Shown piece after piece: positions 15,844-23,696 of a DNA stretch of 25,913 nt (position 1 is the stretch's first letter; each line of letters starts with the position of its first letter). This DNA is from CAZABP01 sp964483245. Lineage in GTDB: Bacteria; Planctomycetota; UBA1135; UBA2386. The notes below the pieces were generated by a model that was given only the letters and a program-made list of their open reading frames with translations, ran no database searches and was not told the DNA's origin. The stretch is from contig CAZABP010000059.1 in NCBI GenBank assembly GCA_964483245.1, positions 1-25,913 on the forward strand, written 5' to 3'. The translations under genes and the position numbers were made by a program.

Positions 15844-17382
15844 GTGGAACCGCACCAGCGACCGGACTTCGTGATCGTCGGCTCCGGCGCGGGCGGCAGC
15901 GTGCTCGCCTACCACCTGGCCAGGCACGGCGCCCGCGTGCTCGTGCTCGAGCGGGGCCCACGCGTCCCACCCGACGCGATGACCGGGGACGAAGCCGCGA
16001 TGATCGCGCGGCTCTACAAGGACGGGGGCGCGCAGACCAACACCGAAGCGGACATGTTCCTGCTGCAGGGCAGTTGTGTCGGCGGCTCGACCGTCCTGAC
16101 CAACGCCGTCTGCTTCCGGATGCCGGAGCAGGTCCGGCAGAGCTTCGCACGGCACGGGTTCGAGCTGCCGCGCGCCGAGCTGGCGGACAGCTTCACGCGC
16201 ATCGAATCGGTGCTCGGCGTCGCCAAGCTGGATCGCAGCCTGCACAACGGTGCCGTGGCCCCGATCGTCGCCGGCATGCGCCGGCTCGGGCTCGAAGCGC
16301 AGGAGTTCGACAAGTGTCTCGACCGCTGCATCGGCTGCGGTGCGTGCAACATCGGCTGCCGCTACGGCCGCAAGCTGGACGCCGCGCAGACCTGGATCCC
16401 GATGAGCGAGACCCATGGCGCCGTGATCCAACCGGGCGTCGAGGTGCTGCGCGTCGAACACCGGAGGGGCCGGATCCACGCATTGCGCTGCCGGGACCGC
16501 CGTACGCGCCGCACGTTCGCGGTCGTCGCCGACCGCTACGTGCTGTCCGGCGGCGCGATCAACACGCCAGAGCTGCTGCTGCGCTCGCGGATCCTGACCG
16601 ACCGCGCCGGCAGACGCACGTCGTTCAACGCCGGCGTCATCATGGCGGCCGAGTTCGCGCAGCCGCTCGACGGCGCCGTAGGGGACCAGATGTGCTGGTG
16701 GCACGCCGAGGACGGGTTCATCCTCGAGCAGATCCAGAACCCACCGGCGTCGTTCGCAGTCACGATGACCGCGTGGTTCGACCAACACGCGCCGGTCATG
16801 CGCCGGTTCCGGCACCTCGCGGCCGCCGGCGTGCTCGTGCCGACGCAGGCGACCGGCCGCGTCTTCCTCGGTCTCGGGCACCGGTGGCTGCGCCCGCTGT
16901 TCGACCATGCCGACATCCGGTTCCGGATGCCGGAGCAGGATCTCGCGGTGATGCGGCGCGGGCTGATGCGGTTGGCGCAGATCTTCTTCGCGGCTGGTGC
17001 ACAGCAGGTGTTCCCCCCGGTCGCAGCCGGTCTCGTGCTGACGGCGCCGGAGCAGATCCCCGCGATTGCAACCTCGATCCGGGACCAGAAGGATCTGCTC
17101 GGGTTCGGCTCGTCGCATCCGCAGGGTGGCGCCCCGCTCGGCCACGACGACCGCACCGACGTCGTCGCCCCGGACTGGCGCGTGCGCGGCTTCGCAAACC
17201 TGCACGTCTGCGACGCGAGCCTGTTCCCGCACAGCATCCGGGTGAACCCGATGCTCTCGATCATGGCGATCGCGGACTGGTCGGTGCGGCGCATCGGCGG
17301 GTTCCTGCCACCGGCGCGCATCGACGAGGGACCGGCCTACGAAGCCCGCCGCCGCGAAGCCGTGCAGAGCCGTCCCGCCTGA
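15844..17382 (+). CDS. GMC-family FAD oxidoreductase with ferredoxin-like cysteine cluster
   Basis: 512 aa from a GTG at 15844. An FAD-dependent alcohol (or sterol) oxidoreductase of the glucose-methanol-choline family. Visible: the dinucleotide motif GSGAGG (13-18) with Glu36 at the ribose, GMC signature GGSTVLTN (80-87), a C-terminal catalytic part HPQGGAPLG and VNPMLSI, and FAD-binding CDASLFP. Between residues 158 and 172 lies a five-cysteine cluster, CLDRCIGCGACNIGC, found in related long-chain alcohol and cholesterol-oxidase-like members; whether it holds an iron-sulfur centre is not known. No signal peptide. The gene lies between the membrane protein (1 nt before) and the GH3 gene (6 nt after). 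Substrate is likely a long-chain or polycyclic alcohol; this is inference. Confidence 0.93.
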   Translation: MEPHQRPDFVIVGSGAGGSVLAYHLARHGARVLVLERGPRVPPDAMTGDEAAMIARLYKDGGAQTNTEADMFLLQGSCVGGSTVLTNAVCFRMPEQVRQSFARHGFELPRAELADSFTRIESVLGVAKLDRSLHNGAVAPIVAGMRRLGLEAQEFDKCLDRCIGCGACNIGCRYGRKLDAAQTWIPMSETHGAVIQPGVEVLRVEHRRGRIHALRCRDRRTRRTFAVVADRYVLSGGAINTPELLLRSRILTDRAGRRTSFNAGVIMAAEFAQPLDGAVGDQMCWWHAEDGFILEQIQNPPASFAVTMTAWFDQHAPVMRRFRHLAAAGVLVPTQATGRVFLGLGHRWLRPLFDHADIRFRMPEQDLAVMRRGLMRLAQIFFAAGAQQVFPPVAAGLVLTAPEQIPAIATSIRDQKDLLGFGSSHPQGGAPLGHDDRTDVVAPDWRVRGFANLHVCDASLFPHSIRVNPMLSIMAIADWSVRRIGGFLPPARIDEGPAYEARRREAVQSRPA

Positions 17383-17388
17383 GCCTGG

Positions 17389-18894
17389 ATGGCCGCCTTC
17401 CTCGATGCCTGTCTCCGACGGTTCGCGGCGCGCCGGCTGGCGCGCATGCGCCGGCTCGCCGCGGATCCACAAGCCGCGCAGCAACGCGTGTTCGTACGGC
17501 TGCAGCGGGCGATGGCGCGCACGGCCTGCGGGCGAACGCACGGGATCGGGCAGCTGCGAGGACCGGAGGATCTCGCGCGCGCCGTGCCGCTGCAGCGCTA
17601 CGAAGACTGCGCGCCGGCCTGGCAGCGTGCCCGCGCCGGTGAACCGGACGTCTGCTGGCCCGGCGTGATCCGTTACTGGGCGCTGTCGTCCGGCACGACG
17701 TCGGGGGAGAAGTTCCTGCCGGTCTCGGCGGCGACGATCCGCAGCAACCGCGGCGGCGGGGTCGATGCGTTGGTCCCGCATCGCGCCAGCAGCGCGGCGT
17801 CGCTGAGCGGCGGCCGGTTGCTGTTCCTCGGTGGCAGCACCGCGTTGCGCCAGGAAGGTCCGGTCTGGATCGGCGACAACACCGGGATCATGGCGCGGCA
17901 CGTCCCACGCTGGGTGCGCCACTGGCACGCGCCTGGTCGCAACATCGCCGCGCTGCCGGACTGGGAGCAGAAGATCAAGCGCGCCGCGCGCGAGCTGGTC
18001 GGGACCGACCTGCGGATGTTGTCGGGAGTCCCGTCCTGGATCGTGCTGTTCGCCGAGCGGGCGCTCGACCAGAGCGGGCGCCGGAACCTGGTCGAGCTGT
18101 GGCCGCAGCTGCAGCTGTTCGTGCACGGCGGCGTCGCGTTCGCGCCGTACCGCGCACGCTGCCGTGAGTTGTTCGGCGCCGACATCCGCTGCACAGACAC
18201 GTATTCCGCGTCCGAGGGGGGCATGCTCGCCGTTCAGGATCTGCCAGATGCACGCGGGATGCTGCCGATCGTCGATCGCGGCGTGTACTTCGAGTTCGTC
18301 CCGCCAGCGGAACTGGGGCGCGCGCAACCGACGGCGCTGCCGCTGCACGCCGTCGAGCCGGACGTCGACTACGCCGTCGTGCTGACGACCGATTCCGGGC
18401 TGTGCCGCTATCTGCTCGGCGATGTCGTCCGCTTCGATCCCGGTCCGATCCGGCGGCTGCAGTTCGCCGGCCGTCTGGCCCACACGCTGAACGCATTCGG
18501 CGAACACGTCAGCGGCGGCGAACTGGATCGGGCGATCGCCGCGGCGGCCGAGGCGACGCAGGCGATCGTCGCCGAGTTCGCGGTTGCGCCGGTGTTCCCC
18601 GACGCGGCCGATGCACGCGGCGGACATCGCTACTACGTCGAGTTCGTGCGCGCGCCTGGCGACCTCGGTGCATTCACCGCGCAGCTCGACCGCTCGATCG
18701 CGGCCGGCAACGCGGACTGCGCGACGCATCGTCAGTTCGGGCTGCGGCAACCGATCGCCGTGCCGATGCCGCGTGGGACGTTCCTGGCGGTGCAACGCCA
18801 CCGCGGCAAGGTCGGCGGCCAGCACAAGGTCCCGCGCGTGCTCCCGCCGGCGTGGGAGCAGGAGCTGACCGCCGTCGGGCCGACGCCCGGGTGA
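17389..18894 (+). CDS. GH3-family acyl-adenylating enzyme
   Basis: 501 aa. GH3 proteins (named for plant auxin-responsive genes) activate a carboxylic acid with ATP and usually join it to an amino acid. Three ANL-superfamily motifs are seen: SSGTTSGE (100-107), YSASEGG (272-278) and YLLGDVVRF (341-349), followed by the hinge GRLAHTLNAFGEHV (361-374) and the small C-terminal domain with the family's end pattern KVPRVL. Length fits bacterial members. No signal peptide or membrane span. It lies 6 nt downstream of the GMC oxidoreductase, so the likely substrate is a carboxylic acid derived from an alcohol that the GMC enzyme oxidised. Bacterial GH3 functions are mostly unknown. Confidence 0.94.
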   Translation: MAAFLDACLRRFAARRLARMRRLAADPQAAQQRVFVRLQRAMARTACGRTHGIGQLRGPEDLARAVPLQRYEDCAPAWQRARAGEPDVCWPGVIRYWALSSGTTSGEKFLPVSAATIRSNRGGGVDALVPHRASSAASLSGGRLLFLGGSTALRQEGPVWIGDNTGIMARHVPRWVRHWHAPGRNIAALPDWEQKIKRAARELVGTDLRMLSGVPSWIVLFAERALDQSGRRNLVELWPQLQLFVHGGVAFAPYRARCRELFGADIRCTDTYSASEGGMLAVQDLPDARGMLPIVDRGVYFEFVPPAELGRAQPTALPLHAVEPDVDYAVVLTTDSGLCRYLLGDVVRFDPGPIRRLQFAGRLAHTLNAFGEHVSGGELDRAIAAAAEATQAIVAEFAVAPVFPDAADARGGHRYYVEFVRAPGDLGAFTAQLDRSIAAGNADCATHRQFGLRQPIAVPMPRGTFLAVQRHRGKVGGQHKVPRVLPPAWEQELTAVGPTPG

Positions 18895-18951
18895 GCGATT
18901 CCGCCGCAGTTCCAGCTCAGGCTGGCGCGCCAGATTGCCGATCCAGGGTTC

Positions 18952-19674
18952 GTGGCACCCAGCGTCGCGGCCCGCCGGCAAGGCACGTCCCTCCGCACCG
19001 CCGCGATCGCGTTGCTGCTGCTGGTAGCAGCATGCGGTGCCGAGGACGCGCCACCCGCCGAGCCGCCGGTGACGGAGCCGCCACCGCCGGCGCCGATCAT
19101 CGAGCCGACTGGTCCGGTGCAGTTGACGCCGGAGCAGGTGCAGCTCGCGATCGCCGAGATCGTGCGCAGCGGCGAGCCGCTGCTGCAGAAGGAGATCGAG
19201 GTCACGTTCCTGGCGCTGATGGACGAGGAAGTGACCTGGCGCCAGGTCCGTGGGCCGTACGAGGCGCAGGTCATGCGCGAGGCGGTCGAGCGCCGCCGCG
19301 CGGTCGTCGAGCAGGGTCGCATCGCGTTCCAAAACCGCACAGCCGCGATCGAGAAGCGCGCCGCGGAGCTGATGCCACCGGCCGAACAGGCTGCGGCGAA
19401 GACGCTCGGTGACAACCTGCGCGCGTCGTATGCCGCATTCTTCGACGTACTGACCGTCGAGCTCGAGCAGCTCGACGCCTACTCAGAGATGATCCGCATC
19501 CTGTCCGACCCGGCGCAGTCGGAATGGACCAATGGCAAGGGCTACTTCCGTTCGCTGCAGGCCGGGCGGCGCCACGACGAGCTGCAGCAGCAGGTGCGCG
19601 ACCTCGAACAGCGCAAGCACCAGGCGATGGACCGCTTGCAGGCCAAGATCGCCCGCACCGGCGACGGCCGCTGA
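18952..19674 (+). CDS. Lipoprotein with helical C-terminal domain
   Basis: 240 aa from a GTG at 18952. A lipoprotein signal peptide ends in lipobox VAAC (Cys27). A proline-rich linker (about 33-50) leads to a long Glu/Arg/Gln/Ala-rich helical part; the final segment, with LQQQVRDLEQRKHQAMDRL, is likely coiled coil. No catalytic motif is seen. The GTG is the first start giving the signal peptide; there is no clear Shine-Dalgarno site. It lies between two operons on the same strand, 57 nt after the GH3 gene and 100 nt before the PhnD-like gene. A hairpin-like palindrome CTGGCGCGCCAG (18922-18933) precedes it. Unrecognised; a periplasmic or surface role is likely. Confidence 0.75.
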   Translation: MAPSVAARRQGTSLRTAAIALLLLVAACGAEDAPPAEPPVTEPPPPAPIIEPTGPVQLTPEQVQLAIAEIVRSGEPLLQKEIEVTFLALMDEEVTWRQVRGPYEAQVMREAVERRRAVVEQGRIAFQNRTAAIEKRAAELMPPAEQAAAKTLGDNLRASYAAFFDVLTVELEQLDAYSEMIRILSDPAQSEWTNGKGYFRSLQAGRRHDELQQQVRDLEQRKHQAMDRLQAKIARTGDGR

Positions 19675-19757
19675 CACCGCCGCGCCGGCCGCACCGGTAC
19701 GGAGAAAGTCCGCGGCGCGTCGCAGCCGATAGAGACTCCCGGAACCCACGTCTCCAC

Positions 19758-19764
19758 GGAGGAG
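19758..19764 (+). promoter_or_regulatory. Shine-Dalgarno site of the PhnD-like gene
   Basis: GGAGGAG ends 10 nt before the ATG at 19775. One of the few strong ribosome sites in the window, and it fixes this start. Confidence 0.7.
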
Positions 19765-19774
19765 TCAGTACCGC

Positions 19775-20683
19775 ATGCGGGCTAGCGCATTCCTGTTCTC
19801 GACCGCACTGCTGTCGGCGCTCGTGCCGGCGCAGCGACCGATCAACGCCACGCAGCGTCCTGATGCCGAAATCCTGAAGTTCGGCGTCTACACGTCGGAG
19901 CGCGCGACCTCGATCTACCGCATGCTGCTGCCGCTGGTCGAAGCGCTGCAGACGTCGATGGACGCGAAGCTGCCGGACGCCGTCGACATCCAGTTCAAGG
20001 TCTGCAAGACCTACGAAGAGGCGCAGGACGCGATCGTCGCTGGGGAGATCGACTTCTCAAAGTTCGGTCCGGCGTCCTACGTGCTGGTCAAGCAGCGCAG
20101 CCCGGGAATCCAGCTGCTCGCGATGGAGAACAACGACGGCAAGAAGAGCTTCGAGGGGTTCGTCGTCGTCCGCAGCGACAGCCGCTTCCGCACGCTTGCC
20201 GACCTGAAAGGCACCCGGTTCGCGTTCGGCGACGAGACCTCGACGATCGGACGTTACCTCGTGCAGCACGAGCTGCTGCGCGCCGGCCTGTGCGGCGAGG
20301 ACTTCCGCAAGTACGAATTCCTTGGGCGGCACGACAAGGTGTTCAAGGCGGTGGAGCTCGGCGACTTCGAAGCGGGCGCCGTGCGCGACAACACGTTCGC
20401 CAAGATGAACAAGGACAAGAAGCTGCGCGTACTCGCGCGCTTCGACAACGTCACGCAGCCCTGGATCGCACGCTCCGGCCTGGATCCGAAGATCGTCAAG
20501 GCGCTGCGCCAATCGCTGCTGGAGCTGAAGGACCCGGAAGCCCTGCGCGGGATCAAGGTCGACGGCTTCTTCCCGGCCGAGGACAGCGACTACGACGTGA
20601 TCCGGGATGCCATCCGTTCCAGCGACGCGTTCGCCAAGCCGCGCAAGCCGGTCCCACAGCCCGGAGCGCGCCCCGGGCGCTGA
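19775..20683 (+). CDS. PhnD-type phosphate/phosphonate-like periplasmic binding protein
   Basis: 302 aa. Signal peptide about residues 1-20 (end LVPAQ). The fold and motifs match the PhnD/PtxB/TauA-like binding proteins of phosphate, phosphite and phosphonate ABC transporters: LKFGVYTSERATSIYRML at the N-terminus, an EIDFSKFGPASYV strand-loop typical of the ligand pocket, FVVVRSDSRFRTLADLKGTRFAFGD, and a later VELGDFEAGAVRDN segment. No ABC permease or ATPase gene is nearby; the next gene, 9 nt downstream, is a membrane-bound hybrid histidine kinase. I infer that it is the ligand-sensing subunit of that kinase, not a transporter part. The ligand is not known; phosphonates, phosphate or another oxyanion are possible. 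Confidence 0.9.
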   Translation: MRASAFLFSTALLSALVPAQRPINATQRPDAEILKFGVYTSERATSIYRMLLPLVEALQTSMDAKLPDAVDIQFKVCKTYEEAQDAIVAGEIDFSKFGPASYVLVKQRSPGIQLLAMENNDGKKSFEGFVVVRSDSRFRTLADLKGTRFAFGDETSTIGRYLVQHELLRAGLCGEDFRKYEFLGRHDKVFKAVELGDFEAGAVRDNTFAKMNKDKKLRVLARFDNVTQPWIARSGLDPKIVKALRQSLLELKDPEALRGIKVDGFFPAEDSDYDVIRDAIRSSDAFAKPRKPVPQPGARPGR

Positions 20684-20692
20684 GCCGCGGCG

Positions 20693-22603
20693 ATGCTCCG
20701 GCTGCTGGTCCGCCCGCTGCAGACGTCGCTGCGCGCCCGCGTCGTCGCCGGGACCGTGGCCGCGTTGGCGCTGACCGCAGTCGTGTTCGGCGTGCAGACG
20801 CTGGACTCGCAGCGCCAGATCCTGCTGCACCAGGTCGACGAGGATGGCCGCCTGCTGGCGCACACGATGGCGACGTTCTGCCTCGAGCCGATGCTGCGCG
20901 GCGACGGGGACCTGCTCGAAGAGTACGTCGAGACGCTGACCACCGAACGGCGGCGCGTCCTGCTGGCGCGGATCATCCGGGCCGATGGCAATGTCGTCGC
21001 GAGCGCGGGAGATCCAGCCGTGTTGAGCCGCGCCGGCGTCAACCGCTACGCGCAGGACATCCTGCTGCGCCCGGGCGCCGAGGGATCGCTGACCGAACCA
21101 CGCAAGATCGGCACGGTCCTGCTCGGACTGTCGACCGAGCGGATCGAGCACGTGCTCGATTCTGGTCGCCGCAGCCTGTGGATCCAGGCGATCGGAACGT
21201 TCCTGGTGTTGTCGATCGCCCTGGTCTGGCTGCTCGACCGGCTCGCCGTCGATCGCATCGCGGAGATCGGGCGGCAGTGCCGGCGGCTCGGCGACGGTGA
21301 TCTCGAAACCCCGATCCGCTACGACGGCGCCGACGAGATCGCGCTCCTCGGCCGGACGATGGACGAAGTCCGCGCCAAGCTGCTCGACTCCCGCTCTGCG
21401 ATCGAGGCGCAGAACAGCCGCCTGCGGCAGCTCGACCAGCTGAAGAGCGAGTTCCTGGCGCGGATGAGCCACGAGATCCGCACCCCGATGAACGGGATCA
21501 TCGGCTACTCGCGGCTGCTGCAGGAGACGCAGCTCGGCAGCGAGCAGGCGGAGATGCTCGACACGGTGGTCCGCTCCGGCGAGTCGCTGCTGACGATCCT
21601 GAACGACATCCTCGATCTCTCGAAGGTCGAGGCCGGCCGCATGGAGGTGGAGCAGATCCCCTGCTCGCCGGCCGCGGTGTTGCAGGAGGTCGCGCGGCTG
21701 TTCGGCCAGCAGGCGAGCGCCAAGCGGATCGAGCTGCGCACCGAGCTGCACCCTGGGTTGCCTTCGGTCGTCACCGGGGACCCGGTCCGGTTGCGGCAGG
21801 TGCTCGCCAACCTCGTCGCGAACGCGGTCAAGTTCACCGACCGCGGCGCCGTCACGCTGCGTGCGGCACCGCTCGCGTCGGAGTCGCCGCATCAACTGCG
21901 CGTGCAGTTCGAGGTCGAGGACACCGGGATCGGGATCCCGGCCAGCGCGATGCCGGATCTGTTCTCCCCGTTCCATCAGGCAGATGGCTCGACCACACGT
22001 CGCTACGGCGGCACCGGGCTCGGCCTCGCGATCTCGAAGGCGATCGTCGAGCTGATGGGCGGTCGGATCGCCGTCCACAGCCAGGAGGGACGCGGGAGCC
22101 GGTTCTGGTTCAGCGTGACGTTCGGCGTGGCCGCCGACGCACCTGCCCCCGTGCAGACCGTGCCGGTCACGGCCCCGCCCGATCCGCGCGAGTCGCCGTC
22201 GCCAGGACGCGCGTCCGCCCGCGTGTTGATCGTCGAAGACAACCCGGTCAACCAGACGCTGACCGAGCGGATCCTGACCCGGATCGGCTGCGCGGTCGAA
22301 GTGGCCGAGAACGGCCGGATCGCGCTCGACCGCGTCACCGGCGCGGCGCAGCCGTTCGACCTGATCCTGATGGACTGCCAGATGCCGGAGATGGATGGCT
22401 ACGAGGCCACGCGCGCGATCCGACAGATGCCCGGCCCGGCCGCCCGGACCCCGATCGTCGCGATGACTGCGAATGCGATGGCCGGTGACCGCGAGAAGTG
22501 CCTGCGCGCCGGCATGGACGACTTCCTGGCCAAGCCGTTCCAGCTCGCCGAGCTGCGCGCGAAGGTGGCGCAGTGGATCCACGCCGGCGCGATGCCGTGC
22601 TGA
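20693..22603 (+). CDS. Hybrid sensor histidine kinase (HAMP, HisKA, HATPase, receiver)
   Basis: 636 aa. Two membrane helices (about 17-36 and 164-182) flank a roughly 125-residue periplasmic sensor domain. Then HAMP (about 180-235), HisKA with SHEIRTPMNGIIGYSRLL (His260 phosphorylated), HATPase_c with N box LANLVANAVKF (Asn377), DTGIGIP (410-416) and GGTGLGLAIS (439-448), a Pro-rich linker and a receiver with acidic pair Glu515/Asp516, phosphoacceptor Asp561 (ILMDCQMPEMDG), Thr592 and Lys614. No Hpt or DNA-binding domain, so a separate phosphotransfer protein or response regulator must exist elsewhere. The PhnD-type binding protein gene ends 9 nt upstream; its ligand-bound form probably modulates the periplasmic domain. 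No Shine-Dalgarno site. Confidence 0.96.
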   Translation: MLRLLVRPLQTSLRARVVAGTVAALALTAVVFGVQTLDSQRQILLHQVDEDGRLLAHTMATFCLEPMLRGDGDLLEEYVETLTTERRRVLLARIIRADGNVVASAGDPAVLSRAGVNRYAQDILLRPGAEGSLTEPRKIGTVLLGLSTERIEHVLDSGRRSLWIQAIGTFLVLSIALVWLLDRLAVDRIAEIGRQCRRLGDGDLETPIRYDGADEIALLGRTMDEVRAKLLDSRSAIEAQNSRLRQLDQLKSEFLARMSHEIRTPMNGIIGYSRLLQETQLGSEQAEMLDTVVRSGESLLTILNDILDLSKVEAGRMEVEQIPCSPAAVLQEVARLFGQQASAKRIELRTELHPGLPSVVTGDPVRLRQVLANLVANAVKFTDRGAVTLRAAPLASESPHQLRVQFEVEDTGIGIPASAMPDLFSPFHQADGSTTRRYGGTGLGLAISKAIVELMGGRIAVHSQEGRGSRFWFSVTFGVAADAPAPVQTVPVTAPPDPRESPSPGRASARVLIVEDNPVNQTLTERILTRIGCAVEVAENGRIALDRVTGAAQPFDLILMDCQMPEMDGYEATRAIRQMPGPAARTPIVAMTANAMAGDREKCLRAGMDDFLAKPFQLAELRAKVAQWIHAGAMPC

Positions 22604-22673
22604 TGCCGAACTGGCGCGGCCACCTCGCCGCGCGCCGCGCAGTCCGACGTCGCGGAGCGCTACCCTTCCCGGC

Positions 22674-23696
22674 GTGCACGCCTGGATCCTGGATCAGCAA
22701 GCACCGGTCGGACAGCGACCACTGCGGCTCGTCGAGCGGGCACCGCCGGAGCCGCGCGCCGGCGAAGCGGTCGTCCGGGTCCGCGCCTGTGGGGTCTGCC
22801 GCACCGACCTGCACGTCGTCGAAGGGGACCTGCCGCTGCGCAAGCGCCCGCTCGTCCCCGGGCACCAGGTCGTCGGCATCGTCGAGACCGTCGGCGCAGG
22901 AGTACAGGACGTCGCCGCCGGTGAACGCGTCGGCGTCGCGTGGGTGCACGCGACCTGCGGTACCTGCCGGTTCTGCCGCAGCGAACGCGAGAACCTGTGT
23001 ACGCAGGCACGCTTCACCGGCTGGACCGATGACGGCGGATTCGCCGAGCTGCTGACGGCGCCGGCGGCATTCCTGCACCGCCTCCCGGCCCGCATCGACG
23101 ACCTGGACGCCGCCCCGCTGTTGTGCGCGGGCATCATCGGCTACCGCGCCCTGCGGCTCGTCGATCCGGCGGGATTCCCGGCGTCGCTGCGCGGCATGCA
23201 GCTCGGGATCTACGGCTTCGGCGCCGCGGGACACGTCATGCTGCAGGTCGCGCGCGCGTTCGGTGCCGACGTGCACGTCTGCACGCGCGACCGGGGGCGG
23301 CATCAGTCGCTCGCGGCCGAGCTCGGCGCGCGCTCCGCAGGTGACGCGACGGATCCGCCGCCGGTGCGACTCGACGCTGCGGTCCTGTTCGCGCCGGCCG
23401 GCGAGCTGGTCCCGGTCGCGCTGCAAGCACTCGACCGCGGCGGCCGGCTCGTGCTCGGCGGGATCCACATGAGCGACACACCGCCGCTGCCGTACGAGCT
23501 GTTGTACGAGGAGCGCGTCGTGTGCAGCGTCATGAACAACACGCGCCAGGATGCGCGTGAGCTGCTGGCGCTGGCCGCGGAGCTGCCGATCCACACGCAC
23601 GTCCAGACCTATCCGCTGCGGCAGGCCGACGATGCGCTGATCGCGCTGCAGCACGACGCGGTCCGCGGAGCTGCCGTGCTGATCAACGAGGCTTGA
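22674..23696 (+). CDS. Zinc-dependent alcohol dehydrogenase family protein
   Basis: 340 aa from a GTG at 22674. A medium-chain dehydrogenase. Catalytic zinc ligands: Cys42 in CGVCRTDLH, His64 in GHQVVG, and Cys151 in LLCAGIIGY. Structural zinc: CGTCRFC (Cys95, Cys98, Cys101) and Cys109. NAD(P)-binding GFGAAG (181-186) follows. The pattern, with GHQ instead of GHE and this spacing, fits the group called zinc-dependent alcohol dehydrogenase family 2; substrate unknown. The GTG is the first start that yields the expected N-terminus. The gene follows the histidine kinase by 70 nt and may be separately transcribed. Its last 14 nt overlap the 3' end of the opposite-strand cytochrome gene. Confidence 0.92.
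   Translation: MHAWILDQQAPVGQRPLRLVERAPPEPRAGEAVVRVRACGVCRTDLHVVEGDLPLRKRPLVPGHQVVGIVETVGAGVQDVAAGERVGVAWVHATCGTCRFCRSERENLCTQARFTGWTDDGGFAELLTAPAAFLHRLPARIDDLDAAPLLCAGIIGYRALRLVDPAGFPASLRGMQLGIYGFGAAGHVMLQVARAFGADVHVCTRDRGRHQSLAAELGARSAGDATDPPPVRLDAAVLFAPAGELVPVALQALDRGGRLVLGGIHMSDTPPLPYELLYEERVVCSVMNNTRQDARELLALAAELPIHTHVQTYPLRQADDALIALQHDAVRGAAVLINEA

Noticed and set aside
18922..18933. A 12-bp palindrome (CTGGCGCGCCAG) after the GH3 gene as a terminator
   Set aside because: The stem would be short, no T-run follows, and such palindromes are frequent by chance at this GC content.
15778..19332. A minus-strand open frame of 1184 codons opposite the GMC and GH3 genes
   Set aside because: It mirrors well-supported genes on the plus strand, is rich in Arg, His and Gln without recognisable domains, and arises from the strong third-position GC bias.
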